59,506 bases of DNA from an uncultured Spirochaetaceae bacterium (GCA_900315435.1 OMYY01000016.1:1-59506); one strand, 5' to 3'. Counted from the stretch's first letter, positions 1 to 7,894 are shown. The notes: a model not told the origin generated them from the letters alone. Made by a program: numbers and translations.

Positions 1-19
1 AGAAAGGATACAGATAAAG

Positions 20-64
20 CTAGGCTACCTTTCTCCATTGATTTTCAGAGAAAAGGTAGCCTAG
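20..64 (-). terminator. Hairpin downstream of the RlmK-like gene
   Basis: A 13-bp perfect stem (CTAGGCTACCTTT at 20-32, complement at 52-64) lies about 70 bases beyond the stop of the minus-strand gene ending at 132. On the minus strand the hairpin is followed by a weak T-rich stretch (CTTTATC). A transcription terminator is the likeliest reading, but the U-tract is poor. Confidence 0.45.
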
Positions 65-131
65 GATTATTTCAGGTCCAACTCTGGGGGTTCACCTCAA
101 TCGGGAGCCCCTTCGAATCTTCGATTTGCGA

Positions 132-2477
132 TTATTGCTCGTCGTCGTTCTTTTTGTTGTCTTTCTCCAACCAGAAAAAGGATTTGCCCTCATCATCCGC
201 ACGGCGGGCACCAGACGGACGGAACTTGTCCATGCCATAAGGCTTCTGGCCACGGCGGTCATCGCGATCGGTATAACGGGACGGGCGGGAGAATCCGTCA
301 CGGCGGCCAAACCCGCGATCATCCCTGCGGCCATAGCCACGGTCGTCACGGTCGCCATAGCTCCTGCGGCCATAACCGCGGTCGTCACGGTCGCCATAGC
401 TCCTGCGGCCGTAGCCACGGTCGTCGCGGTCGCCAAAGTCCCTGCGGCCATAACCGCGGTCGTCACGGTCGCCATAGCTCCTGCGGCCGTAGCCACGGTC
501 GTCGCGGTCGCCATAGCTTCTGCGGCCGTAACCACGGTCGTCGCGGTCGCCAAAGTCCCTGCGGCCGTAACCACGGTCGTCGCGATCGCCAAAGTCCCTG
601 CGGCCATAACCGCGGTCGTCACGGTCGCCATAGCTTCTGCGCCCATAGCCACGGTCATCGCGGTCGCCATAGCTTCTGCGGCCGTAACCACGGTCATCGC
701 GGTCGCCAAAGTCCCTGCGGCCGTAACCACGATCGTCACGGTCGCCATAGCTTCTGCGGCCGTAACCACGGTCATCGCGGTCACCATTGCCTCTACGGCC
801 ATAGCCGCGGTCGTCGCGGTCACGTCCGCCACGACGGGCAGGGCGATCCTCGTCATCCGCATCATCTTCGTCTTTCTTGTCCGGACGGCCACCATAAGGA
901 CGTGGCTGGAACGCACGGGCGGCGATGGACATACGGTCATCCGCCTCGGGGGCGCTCTCCTCTTTGGCCTCTTCCTGGTCGGCGGCATCCTCGTCGGATG
1001 ATGCTGCTGTCTGCGGCTCTTCGGTCTCGCTCCAGTCCAAGGTCAACACATCCTCGTCAGCTTTCGCTTCTTCTGCCTTTGGCTGTTCGGTTGCAGGTTC
1101 CTCCGCCTTGGCTGCCTCAGCCGGGACCTCTTCAGCCTTTGGCTGTTCGACTACCGGCTCCTCCGCCTTGGCTGCCTCAGCCGGGATCTCTTCAGCCTTC
1201 GGCTGTTCGACTACCGGCTCCTCCACCTTGGATTCCTCAACCGGTGCCTCTTCAGACTTCGGTTGCTCGACTACCGGTTCCTCTGTAGCCTTTTTGGTGC
1301 TCTTCCTAGTGGTTTTCTTGGCCTTCGGGGCAGCCTCATCGGCTTCCGCAACGCTCTTGACCGCCTTCTTGGCGGTGCTCTTCCTGGTGGTTTTCTTGGC
1401 CGGCTTCTTCTCTTCCGCCGCCACTTCCATCACGACTTCTTCCTGATCTTTCACTTCTTCACTCATGATTTGTTCTTCCTGCAGGTTGTTTCCTGCCACA
1501 ACGCCAAAGTCCGCAATATCCTCTGGGAGCGGACCAGCTTCTTCCATCTTGGTCAACAACCAAGTTCTCGATGTGCCGGTTTTCTTGGTAAAGCCAGGGG
1601 CTGCGACCTCCCTCGAGACCTCTTCGATTGCATATCCGTGCACCTTTCTTTCATCAAGGCGGAAACTCCCCAAATTAGTGGAGAACACAACCCTTCCGCC
1701 CTGCACCAGGAGCCCATTGAGCAGCCAGAGCCACTTTGCGTGGTCCCTTTGGACATCGAAATCGCCGTCCATCTTATGGCTGTTCGAGAAGGTCGGGGGA
1801 TCGAAAACAATCAACTGATATTTCGATCCCTTCGCCAACTCCCGCTCCACAAACCTCAGGGCATCCATCTGCACGCATGGGTACAGGTCTCCCTCAAAGC
1901 CATTTGCCTTGAGATTTTCCTTTGCCCACTGGGTGTATGGCCCTGACAAATCCACCGAAACCACACTCGCCGCCCCGCCAGCCGCAGCATAGACGGAAAA
2001 AGCTCCCGTGTAGCTGAACAGGTTCAGGACGGAAAGCCCTTGACAATTCTCGCGCACCCACTCCCGGGTGACCGCGTGGTCAAGGAACAATCCGGTATCG
2101 ATATGCCGCGTCAAATCTACGGTGAAGGTCAATCCATTCTCCTTCACCAGGGTTTTCACCGACACCTCGCTGAGCGTCTCGTGCTGCTCCCTGCCAATCC
2201 GCTTCTCGCGGTGGTAGAAAACCACATGGTCGCTCTGGACGTACAGCATTCGGCTGACGATGTCGCAGCAAGTTTCCCTCATCGCCTCTTCCATACCGTC
2301 CACGCTGTAATCGGTGATACGCGCATACTTGCCATAGAGATCCACGGTCACGGGAAATTGTTCGAGATTCCGGTCATAGACACGCATGCAATCCGTACCG
2401 TATTGCAGCATCATACGGCGTTGCTTGAGCGCATTGGCCTTCAGGATCTTTCCAAAATCTTTCTCGTAAAATTCCAT
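132..2477 (-). CDS. RlmK-like 23S rRNA methyltransferase fused to a repetitive RNA-binding-type tail
   Basis: Residues 1 to about 310 are a class I SAM-dependent methyltransferase closely resembling the C-terminal (RlmK) half of E. coli RlmKL, which makes m7G2069 in 23S rRNA: NLFSYTGAFSV (SAM site), VVSVDLS, FDPPTFSNS and FDVQRDH are visible. There is no RlmL/THUMP half. The frame stays open into about 440 more residues: a Lys-rich AKKTTRKST segment, 20-residue acidic EPVVEQPKAEE repeats, then 13 RDDRGYGRR repeats and a basic end. Start at 2477 (MEFYEKDFGK) is where homology begins; the open frame continues upstream without homology. An in-frame ATG at 1466 has its own Shine-Dalgarno sequence, so the tail may also be made alone. 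Total 781 residues. Methyltransferase assignment is firm; the exact target base is inferred. Confidence 0.85.
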   Translation of the reverse strand: MEFYEKDFGKILKANALKQRRMMLQYGTDCMRVYDRNLEQFPVTVDLYGKYARITDYSVDGMEEAMRETCCDIVSRMLYVQSDHVVFYHREKRIGREQHETLSEVSVKTLVKENGLTFTVDLTRHIDTGLFLDHAVTREWVRENCQGLSVLNLFSYTGAFSVYAAAGGAASVVSVDLSGPYTQWAKENLKANGFEGDLYPCVQMDALRFVERELAKGSKYQLIVFDPPTFSNSHKMDGDFDVQRDHAKWLWLLNGLLVQGGRVVFSTNLGSFRLDERKVHGYAIEEVSREVAAPGFTKKTGTSRTWLLTKMEEAGPLPEDIADFGVVAGNNLQEEQIMSEEVKDQEEVVMEVAAEEKKPAKKTTRKSTAKKAVKSVAEADEAAPKAKKTTRKSTKKATEEPVVEQPKSEEAPVEESKVEEPVVEQPKAEEIPAEAAKAEEPVVEQPKAEEVPAEAAKAEEPATEQPKAEEAKADEDVLTLDWSETEEPQTAASSDEDAADQEEAKEESAPEADDRMSIAARAFQPRPYGGRPDKKDEDDADDEDRPARRGGRDRDDRGYGRRGNGDRDDRGYGRRSYGDRDDRGYGRRDFGDRDDRGYGRRSYGDRDDRGYGRRSYGDRDDRGYGRRDFGDRDDRGYGRRDFGDRDDRGYGRRSYGDRDDRGYGRRSYGDRDDRGYGRRDFGDRDDRGYGRRSYGDRDDRGYGRRSYGDRDDRGYGRRDDRGFGRRDGFSRPSRYTDRDDRRGQKPYGMDKFRPSGARRADDEGKSFFWLEKDNKKNDDEQ
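324..821 (-). repeat. 13 tandem 39-bp coding repeats (RGYGRR)
   Basis: Twelve full 39-bp units plus one 30-bp partial unit encode DRDDRGYGRRxxG. The last three residues are GNG in the first unit and then SYG or DFG in the order S,D,S,S,D,D,S,S,D,S,S. The units are contiguous and in frame, so the array can expand or contract without breaking the reading frame. The peptide is an Arg/Gly/Tyr/Asp-rich, probably disordered, RNA-binding type sequence. Confidence 0.95.
1059..1283 (-). repeat. Tandem 60-bp coding repeats (EEPVVEQPKAEE)
   Basis: Three full 20-residue units and a shortened fourth, each beginning EEPVVEQPK or EEPATEQPK, lie between the Lys-rich segment and the RGYGRR array of the same protein. 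They form an acidic, Pro/Ala-rich spacer. Confidence 0.9.
1464..1480 (-). promoter_or_regulatory. Internal ribosome binding site and ATG inside the methyltransferase gene
   Basis: On the minus strand AGGAAG (1475-1480) sits 8 bases before an in-frame ATG at 1466 that would start MSEEVKDQEEVV. Initiation here would give a separate 444-residue protein made only of the Lys-rich, acidic and RGYGRR segments. Whether it is used cannot be seen from sequence. Confidence 0.4.
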
Positions 2478-2558
2478 GGGATTCTCGTTTTGGTAGGTTC
2501 TTTTGCTCAGCCATTCTATATGGTAGACTAAAAAAATACTAGTGGGGGATACAGAGGT

Positions 2559-3041
2559 ATGGAAGCAGAAACCCTGGCTTTTCTGAAAGACATCGAAACC
2601 CGGCGAGGGGCGCCGATCGCATGGCGCACGTTCTGCACCTGGTATGGAACCAGCAGGCACGAAGGGCTTGAACGAGTATGGGGCGTATTCCTCTACCGGG
2701 TCGGGGATACCTTCTATCTCGAGGATTTCGAACACCAAAACACGTTCCTCGGCTTCCCCGTCAGGAAAAGGAAGACCGACAAACCCTACGAGCGGTACGA
2801 GGAGTCCTTCCACCGGAACGAAGTATGTGGCACCATGCAAATATCCAAAAGAACGGCGGAGAAAATCGTCCAAGGACAGCTTGCCCCCCGATATGTGAAA
2901 CCGATCCACGGCCTTGCGACCCTGTTCGCCGAACATATCGAGATGGTCACATTAACCGATGGTTCGGTGCTTTTATTCTCGCTGATGGACCGGAAGAAAT
3001 TTCTGGCCGAGTTGGAAAAACAACAGCATAATCATTCGTAA
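2559..3041 (+). CDS. Protein of unknown function, 160 residues
   Basis: I do not recognise the family. The protein is soluble, with no signal peptide or membrane segment, and has an aromatic-rich centre (VWGVFLYRVGDTFYLEDFEHQ) followed by a charged C-terminal half ending in a Lys/Glu/Gln-rich helix. It diverges from the methyltransferase gene with 81 bases between the two starts, and D-lactate dehydrogenase follows 41 bases after its stop. GGGGGA and GAGG lie 4 to 15 bases before the ATG, neither at ideal spacing. Even composition, open length and position between two real genes support coding; no function can be assigned. Confidence 0.75.
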   Translation: MEAETLAFLKDIETRRGAPIAWRTFCTWYGTSRHEGLERVWGVFLYRVGDTFYLEDFEHQNTFLGFPVRKRKTDKPYERYEESFHRNEVCGTMQISKRTAEKIVQGQLAPRYVKPIHGLATLFAEHIEMVTLTDGSVLLFSLMDRKKFLAELEKQQHNHS

Positions 3042-3082
3042 CTTCCTATCATTTGGATAGAACTGGAGAAGGAGATATCCAA

Positions 3083-4060
3083 ATGGTACACGCACGCTGT
3101 TTTGATGCAAAAACCTATGACCGCAAGGCCTTCGCCCCGTACGAGGGGCTGATTGCAATCGACTATACTCCGGAACAGCTGACCAAGGAGACCGCATACT
3201 TGGCCGAAGGTTACGAAGTGGTCATCGTCTTCGTCAACGACACGTTGGACCGCCAGGTCATCGACATCCTCTATCAGGGGGGAACCCGCCTGATCGCCCT
3301 GCGTTCCGCTGGCTACAACAATGTAGACTTGAAAGCCTGCGAGGGCCGTATCGCCGTTGTCCGGGTCCCGGCCTACTCTCCTCATGCGATTGCGGAACAC
3401 GCCTTGGCCTTGACCTTGGCCCTGAACCGGCATCTGCGGGAGGCCTTTGACCGCACCCGCCAAGGAAACTTTTCGTTGGAGGGCCTGGAGGGCTTCGACC
3501 TTTGGGGAAAGACCGCCGGCGTCGTCGGCACTGGCAGGATTGGCCGTGCCTTCATCCAGATCTGCCAGGGACTGGGCATGCGGATTCTTGCCTACGACCC
3601 CTTCCCGGGGAAAATGGAAGGAGTGGCCTTTACCGACCTGGATACATTGCTGCGGACAAGCGACGTGGTAAGCCTGCACTGCCCCATGACGGCAGAAAAC
3701 CATCACCTGATGGGCAAGAAGCAGCTGGAGGAGATGAAGCAAGGAGCACTGCTGGTCAACACCAGCCGTGGCGGTCTGGTGGACAGCAAAGCCCTGCTCG
3801 CCAGTCTCAAAGACGGGCACCTCGGTGGAGCCGCCCTTGACGTCTATGAGCATGAGGCCGGAATCTTTTTCAACGACAACAGAAAACAAGGAATCAAGGA
3901 CGAAACGCTCAAAGCCTTGATCGCCCTGCCTAACGTGCTGGTCACCAGCCATCAGGCATTCCTGACGGAAGACGCCCTTGAGGCAATCGCCCGCACCACC
4001 GTGGAAAACATCCTTGACTGGGAAAGACAACTGCCATCCAAGAACCTGCTTACGGCGTGA
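3083..4060 (+). CDS. ldhA: D-lactate dehydrogenase (D-2-hydroxyacid dehydrogenase)
   Basis: NAD-dependent enzyme that reduces pyruvate to D-lactate, regenerating NAD in fermentation. The 325-residue sequence follows E. coli LdhA throughout: LRSAGYNNVD, VRVPAYSPHAIAEHA, the nucleotide-binding GVVGTGRIGRAF, LHCPMTAENHHL, the catalytic-Arg motif NTSRGGLVDS, the Glu motif DVYEHE and the catalytic-His motif SHQAFLTEDA. The start at 3083 is preceded by GAAGGAG nine bases upstream; an earlier in-frame ATG at 3053 has no ribosome binding site. It is probably expressed alone or with the unknown gene just upstream. Confidence 0.93.
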   Translation: MVHARCFDAKTYDRKAFAPYEGLIAIDYTPEQLTKETAYLAEGYEVVIVFVNDTLDRQVIDILYQGGTRLIALRSAGYNNVDLKACEGRIAVVRVPAYSPHAIAEHALALTLALNRHLREAFDRTRQGNFSLEGLEGFDLWGKTAGVVGTGRIGRAFIQICQGLGMRILAYDPFPGKMEGVAFTDLDTLLRTSDVVSLHCPMTAENHHLMGKKQLEEMKQGALLVNTSRGGLVDSKALLASLKDGHLGGAALDVYEHEAGIFFNDNRKQGIKDETLKALIALPNVLVTSHQAFLTEDALEAIARTTVENILDWERQLPSKNLLTA

Positions 4061-4097
4061 ATCCAAGCCGTCTTTCCCTTGGCCCAATACCGATGTT

Positions 4098-4250
4098 CGC
4101 GGGATGAAGCGGGAAAAGGGAATGTTGCGCGTTCCGGTCGAACGACATTCCCTCTGACATCCCGTGCGTCTCTTCCATCACGAAGATGGGCAGAAGCCTC
4201 TTACGGATGCGGTCCCGACCAACGCATCCATCGCCTGCTCTGGCGACAGG
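4098..4250. other. Structured non-coding stretch with nested hairpins
   Basis: Five complementary pairs are visible: CGGGATG (4100-4106)/CATCCCG (4158-4164) encloses GGGAATGT (4118-4125)/ACATTCCC (4145-4152), which encloses CGTTC (4130)/GAACG (4140); two simple hairpins follow, GGATGCG (4205)/CGCATCC (4223) and TCGCC (4231)/GGCGA (4242). Both strands have open frames across it, but none has a ribosome binding site or protein-like composition. It could be a small RNA or the leader of the ORF at 4334. I could not match it to 6S, SRP, RNase P or tmRNA. Confidence 0.35.
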
Positions 4251-4280
4251 TGGGGCCGCGCGGAAAGGGTGCCTTCCCTT

Positions 4281-4314
4281 GTATGGTACCCATGTCACCT
4301 CCAACCTACCATAC
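4281..4314 (+). promoter_or_regulatory. Dyad just upstream of a small ORF
   Basis: GTATGGTA (4281-4288) and TACCATAC (4307-4314) are perfect 8-bp inverted repeats. The 18-base loop contains ACCTCC (4298-4303), which could instead pair with the GGAGGT ribosome binding site at 4325-4330. Two mutually exclusive structures are therefore possible; function is unproven. Confidence 0.3.
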
Positions 4315-4333
4315 CGGCATTCTCGGAGGTTTG

Positions 4334-4489
4334 ATGCCTGAAAAGGAGAAGATTCCGGATTATGGACACAACATGTTGCAGGAAGAGGAAATAGAATTCT
4401 TAACAAATATCTGCCCTCACAAGGTGGATGAATCATCGGAACGGACCGAGCCCCCCCAAGGCTCGCCATCCCGCAAAGCCATGATTTGA
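4334..4489 (+). CDS. Possible small protein, 51 residues, unknown function
   Basis: An ATG at 4334 follows GGAGGT (4325-4330) by three bases and opens a 51-codon frame beginning MPEKEKIPDYGHNML and ending SRKAMI. The N-terminal half is acidic and hydrophilic (LQEEEIEFL), the end Pro/Ser/Arg-rich; there is no membrane segment. It stands alone between D-lactate dehydrogenase and tRNA-Asn, downstream of the structured stretch. The strong Shine-Dalgarno sequence argues for a real gene; the short length and lack of a recognised family argue for caution. The 107 bases from its stop to the tRNA-Asn terminator show nothing definite. Confidence 0.4.
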   Translation: MPEKEKIPDYGHNMLQEEEIEFLTNICPHKVDESSERTEPPQGSPSRKAMI

Positions 4490-4595
4490 GCAATTTTTCG
4501 TGGAATGCCTTGGCTGACTATGAAAGGTGATGCCACATCACTATTCCCTTCGTGGGCGGTTGTACGCCATTTTGTACACCTCAACCTGTCATTAC

Positions 4596-4630
4596 AAAAA
4601 AAGACTTGCCAGCAAACAAACGGGCAAGCC
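4596..4630 (-). terminator. Rho-independent terminator of tRNA-Asn
   Basis: On the minus strand a GGCTTGCCC/GGCAAGTC stem (4604-4630) is followed directly by seven T residues (4596-4602). It lies 27 bases past the tRNA 3' end. Confidence 0.9.
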
Positions 4631-4656
4631 TTTCTCTCGAAAAGAATAATTTGTAT

Positions 4657-4729
<73 letters not shown>

Positions 4730-4742
4730 ACGAACATATAGG

Positions 4743-4771
4743 AATCTACAGTTTTCATTGGAATCTGTCAA
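4743..4771 (-). promoter_or_regulatory. Sigma-70-type promoter of tRNA-Asn
   Basis: TTGACA (4766-4771), 17-base spacer, TAGATT (4743-4748) on the minus strand. The predicted RNA start is a few bases upstream of the tRNA 5' end. Confidence 0.8.
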
Positions 4772-4782
4772 TACGGATAAAG

Positions 4783-4815
4783 AAAAAATCGGGGAGGGTT
4801 GCTCGCCCTCCCCGA
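4783..4815 (-). terminator. Terminator of the 5'-nucleotidase lipoprotein gene
   Basis: A perfect 9-bp stem CGGGGAGGG/CCCTCCCCG (4790-4814) with a 7-base loop is followed on the minus strand by six T residues (4783-4788). It lies 18 bases past the stop at 4833. Confidence 0.92.
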
Positions 4816-4832
4816 CCCATTCGTGAAACAGC

Positions 4833-7487
4833 TTATTTCACCGGATAGTTCTCAGACAGGTATTCCATGAACACGTCGCTGAGCATCTTTCCTCTGCTGA
4901 CCACATTGCCAAACATGGTGTAACCATCGCCACCCGCAGCCATGAAATCGTTGGTCGCGACTTTGTACGTTGCGTCTTTGTCAATCAGCTGGCCGTTGAG
5001 CAGGACCCTCTTGATCCTGTTGCCCGGCTTGGCGTACTTGCTGTAGACGACCTGCAGGTCGGTCTGCGCATAGCTACCGGCAGTCTCGGGAAGCTTCGAA
5101 TAGCCGTGCTCGAGTGCGGCGTAGACATCGCTGCCCTTGATTTCGCAGACGTAGACAACGTTGGTGAACGGCAGGACATTCATGACATCGCCTCTGGTGA
5201 CCTTGCCGGATTTCAGGGAAGCGCGGATGCCGCCACCATTGGTGATCGTGAAGTCGGCACCACTGTCCTTGGTAATCGCATCGACAATCATCTTGGAGAG
5301 ATTGGTCTTGCGGGTACGGACATGGGCGCGCTCGCCGTCGAGATCCTCGGGAATCATCGCGATAACCTTGTTCAGCTGGACGTTCAGGTCCTTGTTGATC
5401 GACTCGATCGTTGCGGTGATCTGCGGGTCGTCAGGCACGCTGGTGACACCGAACTGCTTGGCAAGGTCGCTCTTCTCCGGCTCGAGGACATCGCTGGCCT
5501 GGATCAGCATGGCAGTCTTGCTGACAGCCTTGCCGTCCTTTACCAGGATATCGACGACACCAACGTTCTTCAGGTACTCGCCGGTGGAGACAATCAGGGT
5601 ATCGCCAACCTGGTCGCCGCTCTTCAGGACCGTGTGGCTGTGACCATCGACGAACAAGTCGATACCCTTGACCTTTTCTGCAATCTGGTCGCTGGTGATT
5701 CCGCTGGGACCAGTCGGATCAAGGCCGATATGGCCGTCAACGATGATGAAGTCGGCATACTTCTTGACCAGGTCAACCATCTTCTGGACAGTACCATAGA
5801 AGTCATCCTGGGAGAAGTCGACGCCCTCGGTGTTCTTCGGATTGCTGGTGACCAGCGTGTCCGGAGTAGACAGGCCGATGACTCCAACCTTGAAACCGTT
5901 GAAATCATACAGTTGGTAGGGCTGGAACAGCAGCTTGCCATTCTTCTTGACATTGGCACTCAGGACGCGCAGCGTACCACCGTTGGTCGCAGCGATATTG
6001 GCCATCTCGACCAAGTGGTCGGTGCCATAGTTGAAGTCATGGTTGCCCGGAGCGATGGCATCATAGCCCAGCTCCTCCAGCAGAGCATCAACCGTCTCAC
6101 CCTGGAACAGGTTGGCGAAGTTGGTGCCATGGGTGGTGTCGCCAGCATCCAAGACCAGCATGTTGTCGGTGATGGAGCGGCCGGCGTTCAGCAAAGTACC
6201 AAGCTTGGCATACCCCATGCCGCCATCCTGCGGCACCACACGAGCGTGGACATCGTTGGTGTGCACGACCATCAGGTCGAAGGTCTTGTCGCCCTTGGTG
6301 TTCTTCTCGATCAGCTGGACACCATACGGATAGGGCAGCAAGCCGGCGACCACCTGGTCATCAGGCACCGCGGCCTTCGGGTCATAACCGGCACCGGCGA
6401 TGATGGAAGCATACTGCTGCACCAACGCGCTGTCGGCAGGGTCGGTGATGGCATCGGCGGGAACGCTCATCGGATAGGTGGCGACCACCTTGCCATCCTT
6501 GACGTGCAGCTGCACGACACCAATGCTCATGAGGTCGGCATCGGCGTGGACAATCTCGGTATCCCCGACAATCTTGGCGGAAACGGTATCCCCGGAGTCG
6601 ACGATCAGGTCGATACCCTTCAGGTTTTCGGCCAGGAACTGGCTGGAAAGGTCCCCGGTATCCGGAGCGTCGGTCAGGACGATGATGTAATCGACCAGCT
6701 TGTCGGCGATATCCAGGGCCGTCTGGGCGTTGGCGACAATCACATCACTGGTGAATGATACTCCGTCCACATCCTTCGGCATGGTCAGGCCGACAACCGC
6801 GACCTTGAAGCCGTTGAAATCATATACCTGATAGGGGGTTTCCAACAGATAGCCATTGGCGTCCAGAGCGTTGGCGCTCAGGGCGGCAGCCTTTTCGGTG
6901 CCTTCGATACCCGTAGCAAGCTGAATCGTCTGAGGAGTGTACGCATCGTAGCCGGCAGCATCCAGCGCCTTTGCGACCTGCAGGGCATTGGCTTCCGTCA
7001 CGCCCATGTTGCCAGCATTCAGCACCAGGTAATTGTCGGTAATCTGCTTGCCGATATTCGCGAGGGTCGCGAACTGGCCCAGGGACAGGCCACCGGCCTC
7101 ACCTTGGAAATTGCCGTTGATATCGTTGGTATGCACGACGAAGAGGTCGAACTCCTTGTCGCCCTGGGTATTGCGGACGATGGTGTTCACGCCATATGGA
7201 TAGTCACTCGTCGGCTTCGCAGGCTCCTGAGCCACAGGGGCGGGAGCGGCTTTCGGGGTTTCCACAGGTGCCGGGACTTCGGCCTTCACAGGAGCCGGAG
7301 CCTCTTCCTTCACCGGGGCTGGCGCAGGTGCGGGAACCTCAGCTGGCTTTTCTGGAGCAGGGGCTACCGCCGGTGCCGCCGGAATGGGCTCAGCTGCCTT
7401 TTTTGCTGTCGTCTGGCATCCCACCAGCGACACGATCAGCAGTGCGGCAAGAGCCGCTCTCGCGATCGATTTCGAAAGACGTTTCAC
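4833..7487 (-). CDS. Lipoprotein with two tandem 5'-nucleotidase-type metallophosphoesterase domains, the first degenerate
   Basis: 884-residue surface or periplasmic protein of the UshA/5'-nucleotidase family, which dephosphorylates nucleotides. A lipoprotein signal ends in LVGC (Cys24), followed by a Pro/Ala/Glu/Lys-rich linker. Two homologous modules follow, each introduced by YPYGV and HTND. The second (about residue 390 on) has intact motifs (HTNDVHA, LDAGDT, GNHDFNYG, GHSH) and the nucleotidase C-terminal domain (ITNGGGIRASL, NDFMAAGGDGY). In the first the matching motifs read HTNDING, LNAGN, PQTIQ and DSGD, so metal ligands are lost. GTG at 7487 is chosen because AGGAGG lies 6 bases upstream and gives a compact signal peptide; ATGs at 7514 and 7502 are possible. 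It has its own promoter and terminator. Confidence 0.9.
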   Translation of the reverse strand: MKRLSKSIARAALAALLIVSLVGCQTTAKKAAEPIPAAPAVAPAPEKPAEVPAPAPAPVKEEAPAPVKAEVPAPVETPKAAPAPVAQEPAKPTSDYPYGVNTIVRNTQGDKEFDLFVVHTNDINGNFQGEAGGLSLGQFATLANIGKQITDNYLVLNAGNMGVTEANALQVAKALDAAGYDAYTPQTIQLATGIEGTEKAAALSANALDANGYLLETPYQVYDFNGFKVAVVGLTMPKDVDGVSFTSDVIVANAQTALDIADKLVDYIIVLTDAPDTGDLSSQFLAENLKGIDLIVDSGDTVSAKIVGDTEIVHADADLMSIGVVQLHVKDGKVVATYPMSVPADAITDPADSALVQQYASIIAGAGYDPKAAVPDDQVVAGLLPYPYGVQLIEKNTKGDKTFDLMVVHTNDVHARVVPQDGGMGYAKLGTLLNAGRSITDNMLVLDAGDTTHGTNFANLFQGETVDALLEELGYDAIAPGNHDFNYGTDHLVEMANIAATNGGTLRVLSANVKKNGKLLFQPYQLYDFNGFKVGVIGLSTPDTLVTSNPKNTEGVDFSQDDFYGTVQKMVDLVKKYADFIIVDGHIGLDPTGPSGITSDQIAEKVKGIDLFVDGHSHTVLKSGDQVGDTLIVSTGEYLKNVGVVDILVKDGKAVSKTAMLIQASDVLEPEKSDLAKQFGVTSVPDDPQITATIESINKDLNVQLNKVIAMIPEDLDGERAHVRTRKTNLSKMIVDAITKDSGADFTITNGGGIRASLKSGKVTRGDVMNVLPFTNVVYVCEIKGSDVYAALEHGYSKLPETAGSYAQTDLQVVYSKYAKPGNRIKRVLLNGQLIDKDATYKVATNDFMAAGGDGYTMFGNVVSRGKMLSDVFMEYLSENYPVK

Positions 7488-7533
7488 GATAATCCTCCTC
7501 ATGATTGTCCTCATTAAACAGTATTCATCCCAA

Positions 7534-7542
7534 ACTATACCA
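7534..7542 (-). promoter_or_regulatory. Extended -10 promoter candidate for the 5'-nucleotidase gene
   Basis: On the minus strand TGGTATAGT is an extended -10 element (TGn plus TATAGT, 7534-7539), about 47 bases before the GTG start. No convincing -35 box is present at 16-18 bases. Confidence 0.5.
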
Positions 7543-7627
7543 CAGGAATTGAAAACTGCGTTACTAATTCATGAAAAAATTGCCTTTTCACGCTCTTTCC
7601 AGCAAGCCATATGGCCATGCGGATACG

Positions 7628-7654
7628 AAAAAGGGCACCGCCAACGCGATGCCC
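7628..7654 (-). terminator. Terminator of the 56-residue protein gene
   Basis: On the minus strand GGGCATCGC and GCGGTGCCC pair around a GTTG loop, followed by five T residues (7628-7632). It begins 25 bases past the stop codon at 7680. Confidence 0.85.
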
Positions 7655-7679
7655 CGTCTCACCGGAAGACGAATGGTCA

Positions 7680-7850
7680 TTACATCAAGTCTTTCGGCTT
7701 GCGTGCGGTATTGCCAGTCTTCTCGCAATACGCCTCATGGCGCAACTTGCCGTTCTCGAAGACGCTTCTCATCTTGATAGCTCCGCCCCAGCGGCTCAAC
7801 AAGGTCTTGGTACCGGCACGATGTGCGTTCTTAGATACTGCTCCAGCCAT
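7680..7850 (-). CDS. Small basic protein of 56 residues, unknown function
   Basis: A complete minus-strand frame begins MAGAVSKNAHRAGTKTLL and ends TARKPKDLM. It is rich in Lys, Arg and Asn, has two Trp/Gly-containing turns (SRWGGA) and a single Cys, and lacks a signal peptide or membrane segment. GGAGG lies 8 bases before the ATG; a TTGACT-18-TATAGT promoter lies at 7895-7924 and a strong terminator at 7628-7654. It is therefore a self-contained monocistronic unit. Composition suggests binding to nucleic acid or the ribosome, but that is only inference; I do not recognise the family. Confidence 0.85.
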   Translation of the reverse strand: MAGAVSKNAHRAGTKTLLSRWGGAIKMRSVFENGKLRHEAYCEKTGNTARKPKDLM

Positions 7851-7894
7851 ATCATTATCCTCCAGAAAGGGAATATCCCGAAATGTGCGTATGT

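Noticed and set aside
324-821. Evenly spaced 39-bp repeats that look at first like a CRISPR array
   Set aside because: The units are contiguous with no unique spacers, stay in one reading frame and encode RGYGRR peptides; no cas genes are present.
126-1001. Long plus-strand open frame (Ala/Val/Thr-rich) opposite the repeats
   Set aside because: It is a mirror of the repeat-encoding minus strand, has no ribosome binding site and no protein-like composition.
2478-2936. Upstream in-frame extension of the methyltransferase gene
   Set aside because: It is antisense to the unknown gene at 2559-3041, has no homology, and methyltransferase similarity begins at MEFYEKD.
4098-4290. 6S RNA, because of size and a start resembling GATGTTCGCGGG
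   Set aside because: The long closing stem and central bubble of 6S RNA could not be drawn convincingly; kept only as an unclassified structured stretch.
4050-4493. Minus-strand open frame of 147 codons in the structured stretch
   Set aside because: No ribosome binding site, Arg/Pro/Cys-rich random-like composition, and it overlaps the end of ldhA.
5106-6758. 550-codon plus-strand open frame opposite the nucleotidase gene
   Set aside because: Composition is that of a complementary strand of a biased gene; the minus-strand protein has clear domains.
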